From positions 1-64,000 of the forward strand of contig QZDS01000005.1 in the NCBI GenBank assembly GCA_009917455.1: a stretch of DNA of 64,000 nucleotides. The letters are read 5' to 3'. The position numbers and the translations under genes were made by a program. The stretch comes from a bacterium 1xD8-48 (GTDB taxonomy: Bacteria; Bacillota; Clostridia; Lachnospirales; Lachnospiraceae). The notes below the pieces were generated by a model. That model made no database searches. It saw only the letters and a program-made list of their open reading frames with translations, and was not told the DNA's origin. Positions within the stretch are counted from its first letter, which is position 1; the number at the start of each line of letters is the position of its first letter. Of the stretch, positions 24,814-32,999 are shown one piece after another.

Positions 24814-25704
24814 ATGATAAAGAAAAAAAAATTATGGCATATTAGTTCAGTTTTACTTCTTATTGTTGTTCTGACGCTCCTTTTATCCGGCTGCGGAAGC
24901 ACGGAAGGCGCAGCATCCGGGAAAGTCAGAGATGAAATTGACTTTTCAGAGGAAAATCCTCATGTGAAGGCGACTTTTTTTGACGTGGGAAAAGGAGACG
25001 CCATTTTAATTGAAACCGGGAAACATACGGTACTGATTGATACAGGCTATGACGATACGGCAAAGGTCATATTGAACTATATGGAAAAGCAGGATATCCG
25101 GCATCTGGATTATTTGATTCTGACTCACTTTGACAAGGACCATGTGGGCGGAGCCGACTGGATTTTGCGGGAAGTTGAGACGGGGACGGTACTCCAGCCG
25201 GATTATGAGTCCGACGGCGGTCAGTACCGGGAATATGAGGAGACTGTGGAGGCAGAGGGGTATTCTCCGGTTCCGGTTACGGAAACCATGAGTTTTTCTC
25301 TGGACGATGTGGATTTTCTGATTTATCCGCCTCAGCAGAAAAGCTACGAGGAAGAGGACAATGATTTTTCCCTTGTTACCAGTATGGCCTGCGGAAAGGT
25401 GTGTTTTTTGTTTGCGGGGGACTGCGAAAAAGAGCGGTTAAAGGAGCTTTTACAGCAGGAGGAATTTGCCCTTGCCCATGATGTGTTAAAGGTGCCTCAC
25501 CATGGAAGAAAGGAAAAGAATTCAGAGGAATTTATAAAAGCAGTCAGTCCAAAGGCGGCGGTGATTACAGATTCAAAGGAAAAGCCGGCGGACGAGGAGG
25601 TCTGCCGGGCGCTGGAAGAGGCGGGAGCAGAGGTTTATTTTACGGAAGACGGAACGGTGACCTGTCTGTGCGACGGGGTAAATTTTCAGATGATACAGGA
25701 GTGA
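24814..25704 (+). CDS. ComEC/Rec2-like MBL-fold lipoprotein
   Basis: A 296-residue protein with a lipoprotein signal (LLLIVVLTLLLSGC) and a metallo-beta-lactamase domain. The metal ligands are visible in THFDKDHVGG (about 105-114), LFAGDCEKE (near 192) and VPHHGRKEKNS. The sequence resembles the C-terminal hydrolase domain of ComEC, which degrades one DNA strand during uptake. Here it is free-standing and tethered to the outer face of the membrane, so a role in extracellular nucleotide or DNA hydrolysis is possible. The next gene follows after 3 bases. Confidence 0.82.
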   Translation: MIKKKKLWHISSVLLLIVVLTLLLSGCGSTEGAASGKVRDEIDFSEENPHVKATFFDVGKGDAILIETGKHTVLIDTGYDDTAKVILNYMEKQDIRHLDYLILTHFDKDHVGGADWILREVETGTVLQPDYESDGGQYREYEETVEAEGYSPVPVTETMSFSLDDVDFLIYPPQQKSYEEEDNDFSLVTSMACGKVCFLFAGDCEKERLKELLQQEEFALAHDVLKVPHHGRKEKNSEEFIKAVSPKAAVITDSKEKPADEEVCRALEEAGAEVYFTEDGTVTCLCDGVNFQMIQE

Positions 25705-25707
25705 AAA

Positions 25708-25908
25708 ATGTTGGAAAAAAAGAAGAAAAAGCTACAGGGAGCCTGCGAGCAATGCAATAATTATGTTTATGATGAGGACTACGAATGTTATGCCTGCGAG
25801 ATGAATTTGGACGAGGATGAGATGGCAAGGTTTTTAGCGGATAATTTCAGGGACTGCCCTTATTATCAGCCGGGGGATGAATATCTGGTGGTGAGGAAGC
25901 AGATGTAG
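25708..25908 (+). CDS. small Cys-rich acidic protein (DUF6472-like)
   Basis: A 66-residue protein with CEQCNNYVYDEDYECYACEM (about 14-33), a pair of CxxC motifs that probably bind zinc. An acidic helix and CPYYQPGDEY follow. It resembles the DUF6472 group known to me from Lachnospiraceae; no function is established. It is 3 bases after the MBL lipoprotein stop and very probably co-translated with it. A start at ATG 25708 is preceded by the end of the previous gene. Confidence 0.65.
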   Translation: MLEKKKKKLQGACEQCNNYVYDEDYECYACEMNLDEDEMARFLADNFRDCPYYQPGDEYLVVRKQM

Positions 25909-26034
25909 GGCGGAGAATAAAGTGTACTTTTTTATGGCATGAGTCTTTGAATGTAATTATTTTCGATAATTGATAAATCTATTTATTTAGTTTATACTGA
26001 AAAAAAGTATAGGATTTGAAAGGAAGATTTAATT

Positions 26035-26376
26035 ATGCCTCGAGCAACACAGGATTTAATCAGGCAGTATGTTTTCGCTATAAGGAATATTTACGGGAAA
26101 CATGTGAAGCAGGTTATTTTATATGGTTCTTATGCCCGAGGGGATTTTCGTCAGGATTCGGATGTAGATGTTATGGTGCTTGTGGATTTGCCAGATACTC
26201 AAATTGAATCTTATTCTGATGCTCTTTCGGAATTAGGATTTGAATACAATATTAAGTATGATATATGGTTTATGCCTGTCGTGAAAAATGAACTGCATTT
26301 CGGGGAATGGAGCGCTGATTATCCCTTTTATTCTAATATAGTAAAGGAAGGAATCACATTATATGAATCAATTTGA
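26035..26376 (+). CDS. MNT-domain nucleotidyltransferase (antitoxin-type)
   Basis: A 113-residue minimal nucleotidyltransferase. The active-site motif GSYARGDFRQDSDVDVMVL (about 36-54) has the GSxxRG and DxD residues. Proteins of this type pair with HEPN proteins; in studied type VII toxin-antitoxin systems they transfer AMP to the HEPN toxin and silence it. AAAGGAAG precedes the ATG. The end overlaps the next gene by 14 bases. Confidence 0.85.
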   Translation: MPRATQDLIRQYVFAIRNIYGKHVKQVILYGSYARGDFRQDSDVDVMVLVDLPDTQIESYSDALSELGFEYNIKYDIWFMPVVKNELHFGEWSADYPFYSNIVKEGITLYESI

Positions 26377-26779
26377 AGAAGGCACTCGCCATGACCTGAT
26401 TGAGCATCGGTTTTTTATAGCAGAAGAAGATTTGGAAGCAGCTTATCTGTTATTAGATGCAAAGCAGTACAGAGGTGCTAATAACAGAGCGTATTATTCT
26501 ATTTACCACACGATTGACGCGGTTCTTTCCATAGAAGGAATTGCTTTTAGACGTCACAAAGAAACTCTGGCATATTTTAATAAGCATTATATTGCCACGG
26601 AAATTTTTCCTCGCGAAATGGGAAGAAAAATTGTAAAGGCGGAAGAAATCAGGCATGCAAGCGATTATGACGCTTTCTATGTTGCTTCGAAGGATATTAC
26701 AAAGCAACAGGTAGAACTTGCAAAGCAGCTGTTAAGTTTGGCAAAAATGTATTATAACAATAATCGGAATAATACATAA
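26363..26779 (+). CDS. HEPN-domain protein (toxin-type partner)
   Basis: A 138-residue all-helical HEPN protein: EEDLEAAYLLLDAKQYRGAN, then NRAYYSIYHTIDAVLS. The segment RAYYSIYH gives an R-x6-H motif, within the R-x(4-6)-H spacing of RNase-type HEPN proteins. A Tyr-rich C-terminal end (MYYNN) could be the target of modification by the partner. It overlaps the MNT gene by 14 bases, so the two are made together. Toxicity is inferred from the family. Confidence 0.82.
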   Translation: MNQFEEGTRHDLIEHRFFIAEEDLEAAYLLLDAKQYRGANNRAYYSIYHTIDAVLSIEGIAFRRHKETLAYFNKHYIATEIFPREMGRKIVKAEEIRHASDYDAFYVASKDITKQQVELAKQLLSLAKMYYNNNRNNT

Positions 26780-26858
26780 AAGCCTGAGTTTTATCATTCA
26801 GGGGAAATTTCAGGAGACACCACCCGTTCTTCCTGTTGCAAAGGCACAGCCTCCTGAT

Positions 26859-27443
26859 TTACGAATAAGTATTGATAATATTTTCCGCAGCCTGGCGCTT
26901 GGTAATGCACATATCCATCGCCAGCTTTTCTATGTAATGGTGGGCCTTTGGCTCATCCATTTTCAGCTCATTGATAAGCAGCCACTTCGCCCGGTTCACA
27001 AGCCGGATTTCTCCCATTTTTTCCTCAATCGACAAGGTCTTTTTCTCTATTTTCCGAAGGCGCTCCCGGGCGCTGGTCATCCATCCTAAAGCCAGCGTGA
27101 CCGTCTGCCTGGATAGAGGCTTTGAAAGGACAAAAACGCCGTGGGGGGCGGCTTTATCATAAATTCCGATATAGGATTCCGACTTCACAAGCAGCAATGT
27201 AACCGTGCTTTTGGATGCACAGGTGTCGATGGCAAAATTGACGCCGGGTTCGTCCGGCAGGGGGGAATTGATAATTACAAAATCGTAATCCCGTTCGGCA
27301 AAGGCTCTTTTGGCGGCAGCGATGCCGGAAACCACGGTTACCGGATAAAAGGCGGACTCAGGGAGCATGGCTGCCAGAGCGGAGTTGAAGTTCTCGGCCG
27401 CCGAAGCGACAAGAACGCTGTATACTCGTTCTTCCAGATTCAT
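26859..27443 (-). CDS. ANTAR-domain RNA-binding response regulator
   Basis: A 194-residue protein. Residues 1-120 form a receiver-like domain (ERVYSVLVASAAENFNSALA; DYDFVIINSPLPDEPG, in which the phospho-acceptor Asp of true receivers appears replaced). The C-terminal ANTAR domain (LVNRAKWLLINELKMDEPKA, then TKRQAAENI) binds paired RNA hairpins and prevents termination. The start at 27443 follows GGAGAAT and lies one base after the glutamine synthetase stop, so they form one operon. It is the likely regulator of the nitrogen genes on both sides, including the leader at 28911-29108. Confidence 0.88.
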   Translation of the reverse strand: MNLEERVYSVLVASAAENFNSALAAMLPESAFYPVTVVSGIAAAKRAFAERDYDFVIINSPLPDEPGVNFAIDTCASKSTVTLLLVKSESYIGIYDKAAPHGVFVLSKPLSRQTVTLALGWMTSARERLRKIEKKTLSIEEKMGEIRLVNRAKWLLINELKMDEPKAHHYIEKLAMDMCITKRQAAENIINTYS

Positions 27444-27444
27444 T

Positions 27445-28764
27445 TTAATTCTCCATGGCGCATGTTTGCGTTTCCTGATTTCCGTTTTGAATAGACTTCC
27501 GGCAGTAAGCGTCAATGAGGGCTGACGGCAGGTGTTCTTCCACAAAGGAACTGCCGCAGGCAATTTGGCAGGCTGCCTCAAGGCTTTCCGGAAGCCGGCT
27601 TAAGCGGTTAAGTATTTCAGGGTCTGCGGTATAGGAGTTGAAGCGGGCTTCCTCCGGCAGGGGACTTTCATAGCTTATGCCGTACAGGCCGGCATATATG
27701 ATTAGCGCAAAGGCCAGATAGGGGTTGGCTGCCGGGTCAGGGGAGCGCAGCTCCGCCCGCCGGTACTTTCCTATGGCAGCGGGAATCCGAATCAGGTGAG
27801 AGCGGTTTTCACGTGACCAGGAGATATATTTCGGCGCTTTATTTTGGCCGAAACGCTGATAGGAGCTTTCGGTGGGGTTTAGAAATGCGGTGATATCCGC
27901 AATTTTTGCCAGAATACCGGCAATCATAAAGGAAAGGGCGGCGGAATCATTTTCATAGTTGTTTTCGGCCAGGCTTCCTGAGTCTTTTGCAGGAAAATTT
28001 TCCGATATGTTTCTTCTTTTCACGGAGACATTGATATGAAATCCGTTGCCGGGCCTGTCAGCAAGGGGCTTGGCGCTAAAATCAGCGAAAAGACCGTTGC
28101 GGCGCGCCACGATTTTGGCAATATTCTGAAAGGTTATGGTGTTGTCGGCGGCGGTAACGGCGTCCGAGTAGCGAAAGTCAACTTCATTCTGGCCGGGGCC
28201 AGCCTCATGGTGGGAGCTTTCGGGGAGAATACCCATCTGCTCAAGGGTAAGGCAGATTTCCCGGCGGATATTTTCCCCTCTGTCGTCGGGGGCGATATCC
28301 ATATAGGAGGCCTCGTCATAAGGAGTTTTGGTGGGCTTTCCGTTTTCATCCAGATGAAAAAGATAGAATTCCTGCTCCGCGCCGAAGTCGAAATGATAAC
28401 CGCGCTTTGCCGCGTCCGCAACCGCCCTTTTGAGAAGGCTTCTGGTATCGCATTCAAAAGGTCTTCCGTCAGGATACGTGATATTCGCAAACATCCGGAC
28501 AACCTTTCCGTGTTCCGGTCGCCAGGGGAGGAGGGAGAGGGTATCGGGCTCCGGGTGAAGGAGCAAATCGCAGTTCTTCTCGTCGCCGAATCCGGCGATG
28601 GAGGAAGCGTCGAAGGCGATTCCGTATTCGAAAGCCCGGGAAAGCTCGCCCGGCATGATGGATATATTTTTCTGTATTCCGAACACATCGCAGAAAGCAA
28701 GACGGATGAATTTCACGTCCTCCTCCGCTATATATTGCATGACTTCCTGTTTTGAATATTTCAT
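27445..28764 (-). CDS. glnA: glutamine synthetase type I
   Basis: A 439-residue GSI enzyme that forms glutamine from glutamate, ammonia and ATP. Visible family segments are GIAFDASSIAGF (substrate loop), FGAEQEFYLF (metal-binding Glu residues), HHEAGPGQNEVDFRY, NGFHINVSV (His) and NPTESSYQRF followed by RAELRSPDPAANPYLAF. No adenylylation-loop typical of the Gram-negative long form is evident. ATG 28764 is preferred over the upstream in-frame codon at 28788. It is followed directly by the ANTAR regulator. GlnA-ANTAR pairs are known in Clostridia. Confidence 0.9.
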   Translation of the reverse strand: MKYSKQEVMQYIAEEDVKFIRLAFCDVFGIQKNISIMPGELSRAFEYGIAFDASSIAGFGDEKNCDLLLHPEPDTLSLLPWRPEHGKVVRMFANITYPDGRPFECDTRSLLKRAVADAAKRGYHFDFGAEQEFYLFHLDENGKPTKTPYDEASYMDIAPDDRGENIRREICLTLEQMGILPESSHHEAGPGQNEVDFRYSDAVTAADNTITFQNIAKIVARRNGLFADFSAKPLADRPGNGFHINVSVKRRNISENFPAKDSGSLAENNYENDSAALSFMIAGILAKIADITAFLNPTESSYQRFGQNKAPKYISWSRENRSHLIRIPAAIGKYRRAELRSPDPAANPYLAFALIIYAGLYGISYESPLPEEARFNSYTADPEILNRLSRLPESLEAACQIACGSSFVEEHLPSALIDAYCRKSIQNGNQETQTCAMEN

Positions 28765-28910
28765 AATAACCTCCTGATGCCAGTCCACGGCGTCTTTTTG
28801 GTACGCTTTGCTGTCTGATTATAATCAAGGTTACCTTATACCCGTATCGGCGGAATGTCAAGGAAAATAAAAATTGAAAATTGATTTCCGGGTTTTTTAC
28901 AAATCAGGGG
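28765..28910. promoter_or_regulatory. upstream region of glnA
   Basis: On the minus strand TATAAT is visible near 28820 and AAGGTAACCTT forms an interrupted palindrome just upstream of it. A TTGACA lies near 28860, but its spacing to the TATAAT is too large. The true promoter is not clear. A dyad-bound regulator is possible. Confidence 0.35.
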
Positions 28911-28939
28911 TTGACAAATCTTTTTGACAGGTGCATAAT
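28911..28939 (+). promoter_or_regulatory. promoter of the GSIII-amt-purF genes
   Basis: TTGACA (28911-28916), a 17-bp spacer and CATAAT (28934-28939) form a near-consensus housekeeping promoter. Transcription would begin near 28946, giving a leader of about 160 nucleotides before the GSIII start codon. Confidence 0.75.
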
Positions 28940-28945
28940 GCAAAA

Positions 28946-29108
28946 GGTGAAAGGCAATGGCGTCTTTGAGTGTGTACTCAGAGACGCTTATTCTTTTCAC
29001 ATAAAAATGAAATATTGACAAAGAGGCAAAGGAGTCTTTCATGTGTTATCACGGGAAGACTCTATTTTTTGCCGGAAATCCCGGGAAATGAGAAATGGAG
29101 GAAAATTT
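28946..29108 (+). promoter_or_regulatory. structured leader, candidate ANTAR-controlled antiterminator
   Basis: A first hairpin has an outer stem GTGAAA/TTTCAC (28947-28952 and 28995-29000) and an inner 12-bp stem (28960-28971 with 28976-28987) closed by a GTGT loop. A second hairpin, GAGTCTT/AAGACTC (29032-29038 and 29056-29062), is followed by six T and has the form of an intrinsic terminator. The gene continues beyond it. With an ANTAR protein encoded 1.5 kb away, antitermination is a natural proposal. I could not match the loops fully to the reported hexaloop consensus (A at position 1, G at 4). Confidence 0.6.
29032..29070 (+). terminator. intrinsic terminator inside the GSIII leader
   Basis: The stem GAGTCTT/AAGACTC, extended by two more pairs, is followed by TTTTTT at 29065-29070. 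It lies about 40 bases before the GSIII start codon, so full expression requires readthrough. Confidence 0.7.
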
Positions 29109-31205
29109 ATGGAAAAAGTATCTGATTATTTTGGAAGCCTGGTATTTGACGACAGGGTAATGAAAGCAAATCTGTCGGACAGAGTTTATAAGTCGCTGAA
29201 AAAGACCATCGACGAGGGCGCAAAACTTGATATCAGTGTGGCTAATGCCGTCGCCACTGCTATGAAGGACTGGGCGGTTGCACATGGCGCCACCCATTAC
29301 ACCCACTGGTTCCAGCCCCTTACAGGAATCACAGCGGAAAAACATGACAGCTTTATTTCCCCATCTCCTGACGGCGGCGTGATTATGGAGTTTTCCGGCA
29401 AAGAATTAATCAAGGGAGAGCCGGACGCTTCCTCTTTCCCATCAGGAGGGCTTAGGGCAACCTTTGAAGCAAGAGGGTATACCGCATGGGACCCCACTTC
29501 CTACGCCTTTATAAAGGGAAAAACTCTGTGCATTCCAACCGCCTTCTGTTCCTACGGCGGCGAGGCACTGGATAAAAAGACGCCCCTTCTGCGTTCCATG
29601 GAAGCGCTGAGCAGGCAGGCCGTCAGAATCTTAAAGCTGTTTGGAAACGATTCGGTGAAATGTGTCCGCACATCCGTGGGGCCGGAGCAGGAATATTTCC
29701 TTATCACAAAGGAAATGTACGATATGCGTCCGGACCTCCGTTTTACAGGAAGGACTCTGTTCGGGGCAAAATCTCCTAAAGGACAGGAGATGGATGACCA
29801 TTACTTTGGCGTGATTAAGCCGAGGGTGGCGGCATACATGGAAGAATTAAACAATGAGCTCTGGAAGCTGGGAATTCTTGCAAAGACAGAGCATAACGAG
29901 GTTGCCCCTGCACAGCATGAGCTGGCTCCGATTTATACCACAACCAATATCGCGACGGACCACAACCAGCTTATGATGGAAATTATGCAGAAGGTGGCGG
30001 CAAAGCACGGACTGGTCTGTCTGCTTCATGAAAAGCCTTTCGCGGGCGTAAACGGAAGCGGCAAGCACAACAACTGGTCGCTCACCACCGACACCGGGGT
30101 GAATCTGTTATCTCCCGGGGAAACCCCTTATGAAAACGCGCAGTTTCTGCTTTTCCTCTGCGCAGTGATTAAGGCGGTTGACGATTATCAGGATTTGCTC
30201 CGCCTTTCCGTCGCCACGGCGGGAAACGACCACAGGCTTGGGGCAAACGAAGCGCCCCCCGCCGTTGTCTCCATGTTCCTGGGAGATGAGCTGAACGCCG
30301 TTCTGGAGGCAATTGAAAGCGGAACGCCCTATGAAGGCGCGGAAAAGACACAGATGAAGCTGGGCGTGAATGTTCTGCCAAAGTTTAACAGAGATACCAC
30401 AGACCGCAACAGGACGTCGCCTTTTGCCTTTACCGGCAATAAGTTTGAGTTCCGTATGCTTGGTTCCTCCAACAGCATTGCCTGCGCCAACATGATGCTC
30501 AACAGTGCGGTTGCCGAGAGCCTTAAGATTTATGCCGACCGTCTGGAAGGGGCGGAGGATTTTGAAAACACCCTTCACGAGATGATTCGCAAGACCATCA
30601 AAGACCACAAGAGAATTATCTTTAACGGCAACGGTTATGACGATGACTGGATTAAGGAGGCCACAGAGGTAAGAGGTCTTCTGAACTACCGTACCACGCC
30701 CGACTGCATGCCGCATCTGCTGGATAAGAAAAACGTGGATATGCTCACCAGCCACAGGGTATTTTCCGAGGCGGAGTTAAAGTCCAGATGTGAGATTATG
30801 CTGGACAATTACTGCAAGTCGGTTCTGATTGAAGCTAATACCATGGTGGATATGGCAAGAACTCAGATTGCACCGGCAGTGGAGGCATATACGCTGAAAA
30901 TCGCCAAAACCGCGGCGGCGAAAAAGGCATTGGACGCAAGCCTTGCCTGCCGGTATGAAAGCGAGCTGGTAAAGAAGCTTTCCGTTCTGACGGACAGAAT
31001 CTGGGAAAAGGTCGGAGAACTGGAAAAGGGTGTGGTATCCCTTTGCGAGGCGGAGGATATTGTTTCCCAATCCTATGAAATCCGCGACAATATTCTTTCA
31101 AAAATGAGCGAGCTACGAGCTTCCTGCGACGAGGCGGAGATGCTTACGGATAAGAGCTATTGGCCCTTCCCCACCTACGGAGATTTGCTTTTCGGGGTGC
31201 GGTAG
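29109..31205 (+). CDS. glnN: glutamine synthetase type III
   Basis: A 698-residue GSIII enzyme, the large oligomeric form found in Bacteroidetes, Clostridia and cyanobacteria. Diagnostic stretches include [20 protein letters not shown] (about 61-80), [48 protein letters not shown] and [11 protein letters not shown]. It makes glutamine from ammonia and glutamate. GGAGG lies upstream of the ATG. A second glutamine synthetase (type I) is encoded divergently, so the organism has two isoforms in one place. Expression is likely controlled by the leader terminator. Confidence 0.95.
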   Translation: MEKVSDYFGSLVFDDRVMKANLSDRVYKSLKKTIDEGAKLDISVANAVATAMKDWAVAHGATHYTHWFQPLTGITAEKHDSFISPSPDGGVIMEFSGKELIKGEPDASSFPSGGLRATFEARGYTAWDPTSYAFIKGKTLCIPTAFCSYGGEALDKKTPLLRSMEALSRQAVRILKLFGNDSVKCVRTSVGPEQEYFLITKEMYDMRPDLRFTGRTLFGAKSPKGQEMDDHYFGVIKPRVAAYMEELNNELWKLGILAKTEHNEVAPAQHELAPIYTTTNIATDHNQLMMEIMQKVAAKHGLVCLLHEKPFAGVNGSGKHNNWSLTTDTGVNLLSPGETPYENAQFLLFLCAVIKAVDDYQDLLRLSVATAGNDHRLGANEAPPAVVSMFLGDELNAVLEAIESGTPYEGAEKTQMKLGVNVLPKFNRDTTDRNRTSPFAFTGNKFEFRMLGSSNSIACANMMLNSAVAESLKIYADRLEGAEDFENTLHEMIRKTIKDHKRIIFNGNGYDDDWIKEATEVRGLLNYRTTPDCMPHLLDKKNVDMLTSHRVFSEAELKSRCEIMLDNYCKSVLIEANTMVDMARTQIAPAVEAYTLKIAKTAAAKKALDASLACRYESELVKKLSVLTDRIWEKVGELEKGVVSLCEAEDIVSQSYEIRDNILSKMSELRASCDEAEMLTDKSYWPFPTYGDLLFGVR

Positions 31206-31247
31206 GAACTGACTGCGGAACTTTTAATTATGAGGAGGATTATGAAA

Positions 31248-32999
31248 ATGGCAGCGGAGGAGATTATGAAAATTGTGGCGGAAAGCGTCACGAGTGAGGT
31301 GTTCGGTGTGTGGTTCCTGATTGGAGCCGCGCTGGTATTCTTTATGCAGGCAGGCTTTGCCATGGTGGAAACAGGCTTTACAAGGGCAAAGAACGCCGGC
31401 AATATCATTATGAAAAACTTAATGGATTTTTGCATTGGTACAGTAATGTTTGTTTTTCTGGGATTTTCCCTGATGATGTCCGAGGATTATCTTTTCGGTT
31501 TTATCGGGATTCCCAATTTAAATATTTTTTCAGATTTTAACGGCTTTATTCAGGGAAATGCGTCCAGCTTTGTTTTCAATCTGGTATTCTGCGCGACGGC
31601 GGCGACTATTGTTTCGGGAGCCATGGCGGAGCGGACGAAATTTGCTTCCTATTGCATTTATTCCGCTGTGATTTCCCTGTTCGTCTACCCCGTGGAGGCA
31701 GGATGGGTGTGGAATTCCAACGGATGGCTTGTGCAGATGGGCTTTCATGACTTTGCCGGTTCTGCGGCGATTCATTCGGTAGGCGGAATCACCGCCTTAA
31801 TCGGAGCCATAATGGAGGGACCCCGTCTTGGAAAGTACATAAAGGATAAGGCGGGTAAGGTAAAAAAGGTAAATGCCATTCCGGGGCATTCTATCACGCT
31901 GGGAGCTCTTGGATGCTTTATCCTCTGGTTCGGCTGGTACGGTTTTAACGGTGCGGCGGCCTGGAGCGGAAGCTCTCTTGCCTCCATCTTTCTGACCACC
32001 ACCATAGCTCCGGCGGTCGCTACCTGTACGACTTTGATTTATACCTGGGTAAAAAACGGCAAGCCCGATGTCTCCATGTGCCTGAATGCGTCTCTGGCAG
32101 GACTTGTGGGAATTACGGCGGGGTGTGACGCTCTGGATGCCTTCGGTTCCATTATTGTGGGCGTTGTTTCCGGTATTCTGGTAGTGGCTGTGGTGGAGAT
32201 TCTTGATTTGAAGCTTCACATTGACGACCCGGTAGGCGCAGTGGGCGTCCACCTTGCAAACGGCGTCTGGGGCACGCTGGCAGTTGGACTTTTAGCAAAT
32301 CCACAGGCTCCGGCAGGGCTTGAAGGACTGCTGTATACGGGAAGCGCAAAGCTTTTCGGTGTGCAGAGCCTTGGAATTGCGGCGATTCTCGTCTGGACGG
32401 CTGCGCTTATGACAATCGTATTCCTTATCATAGATAAGACCATCGGCCTTCGGGTTTCCGCGGAGGAGGAAATCAGGGGACTTGACAGCACAGAGCACGG
32501 ACTGCCCAGCGCTTACGCGGATTTTGCACCGGCAGTGGAAAGCCTGGATTACGGATTTGAGGGAGCGGAGGCTGTTGTGGGAGAAATACCGGCGGCCGAA
32601 GCGGTTCCTGTGAAAAAGGTTCCGACGTTTACGGAAGGGACGCCGAAATTTACCAAAATTGAGATTGTCTGCAAGGAATCAAGATTTGAAACCTTAAAGA
32701 GCGCGCTTATGAATATCGGCATCACCGGTATGACGGTTTCTCATGTGCTGGGATGCGGAATACAGAAAGGAAAGCCAGAGTATTACCGCGGCGTTCAGGT
32801 GGAGGCAAATCTTCTGCCCAAGATTCAGGTGGATATTGTGGTCAGCAAGGTGCCTGTACAGCATGTAATTGAGGCGGCGAAAAAAGCCCTTTACACAGGT
32901 CACATCGGCGATGGAAAGATTTTTGTCTATGATGTGGAAAATGTAGTGAAGGTGCGGACAGGAGAAGAGGGCTATGACGCCCTGCAGGATGTGGAATAA
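31248..32999 (+). CDS. amt: ammonium transporter fused to a PII domain
   Basis: About 583 residues. The first 400 form an Amt/Rh channel with eleven membrane segments (MQAGFAMVETGFTRAKNAGN; AIHSVGGITALIGAIMEGPR; HLANGVWGTLAVGL). After a linker, residues from about 465 form a PII (GlnB/GlnK-like) domain: TKIEIVCKESRFETLKSAL, a T-loop with KPEYYRGVQ, and GDGKIFVYDVENVVKVRTGE. PII proteins sense ATP/ADP and 2-oxoglutarate and gate Amt; the fusion makes the sensor part of the channel. AGGAGG stands 9 bases before ATG 31248; ATG 31242 and 31230 are also in frame. Its stop overlaps the purF start by one base. Confidence 0.92.
   Translation: MAAEEIMKIVAESVTSEVFGVWFLIGAALVFFMQAGFAMVETGFTRAKNAGNIIMKNLMDFCIGTVMFVFLGFSLMMSEDYLFGFIGIPNLNIFSDFNGFIQGNASSFVFNLVFCATAATIVSGAMAERTKFASYCIYSAVISLFVYPVEAGWVWNSNGWLVQMGFHDFAGSAAIHSVGGITALIGAIMEGPRLGKYIKDKAGKVKKVNAIPGHSITLGALGCFILWFGWYGFNGAAAWSGSSLASIFLTTTIAPAVATCTTLIYTWVKNGKPDVSMCLNASLAGLVGITAGCDALDAFGSIIVGVVSGILVVAVVEILDLKLHIDDPVGAVGVHLANGVWGTLAVGLLANPQAPAGLEGLLYTGSAKLFGVQSLGIAAILVWTAALMTIVFLIIDKTIGLRVSAEEEIRGLDSTEHGLPSAYADFAPAVESLDYGFEGAEAVVGEIPAAEAVPVKKVPTFTEGTPKFTKIEIVCKESRFETLKSALMNIGITGMTVSHVLGCGIQKGKPEYYRGVQVEANLLPKIQVDIVVSKVPVQHVIEAAKKALYTGHIGDGKIFVYDVENVVKVRTGEEGYDALQDVE

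Noticed and set aside
28036..28755. Long plus-strand frame opposite glnA
   Set aside because: It is a shadow of glutamine synthetase coding bias; the minus-strand frame has all GS motifs.
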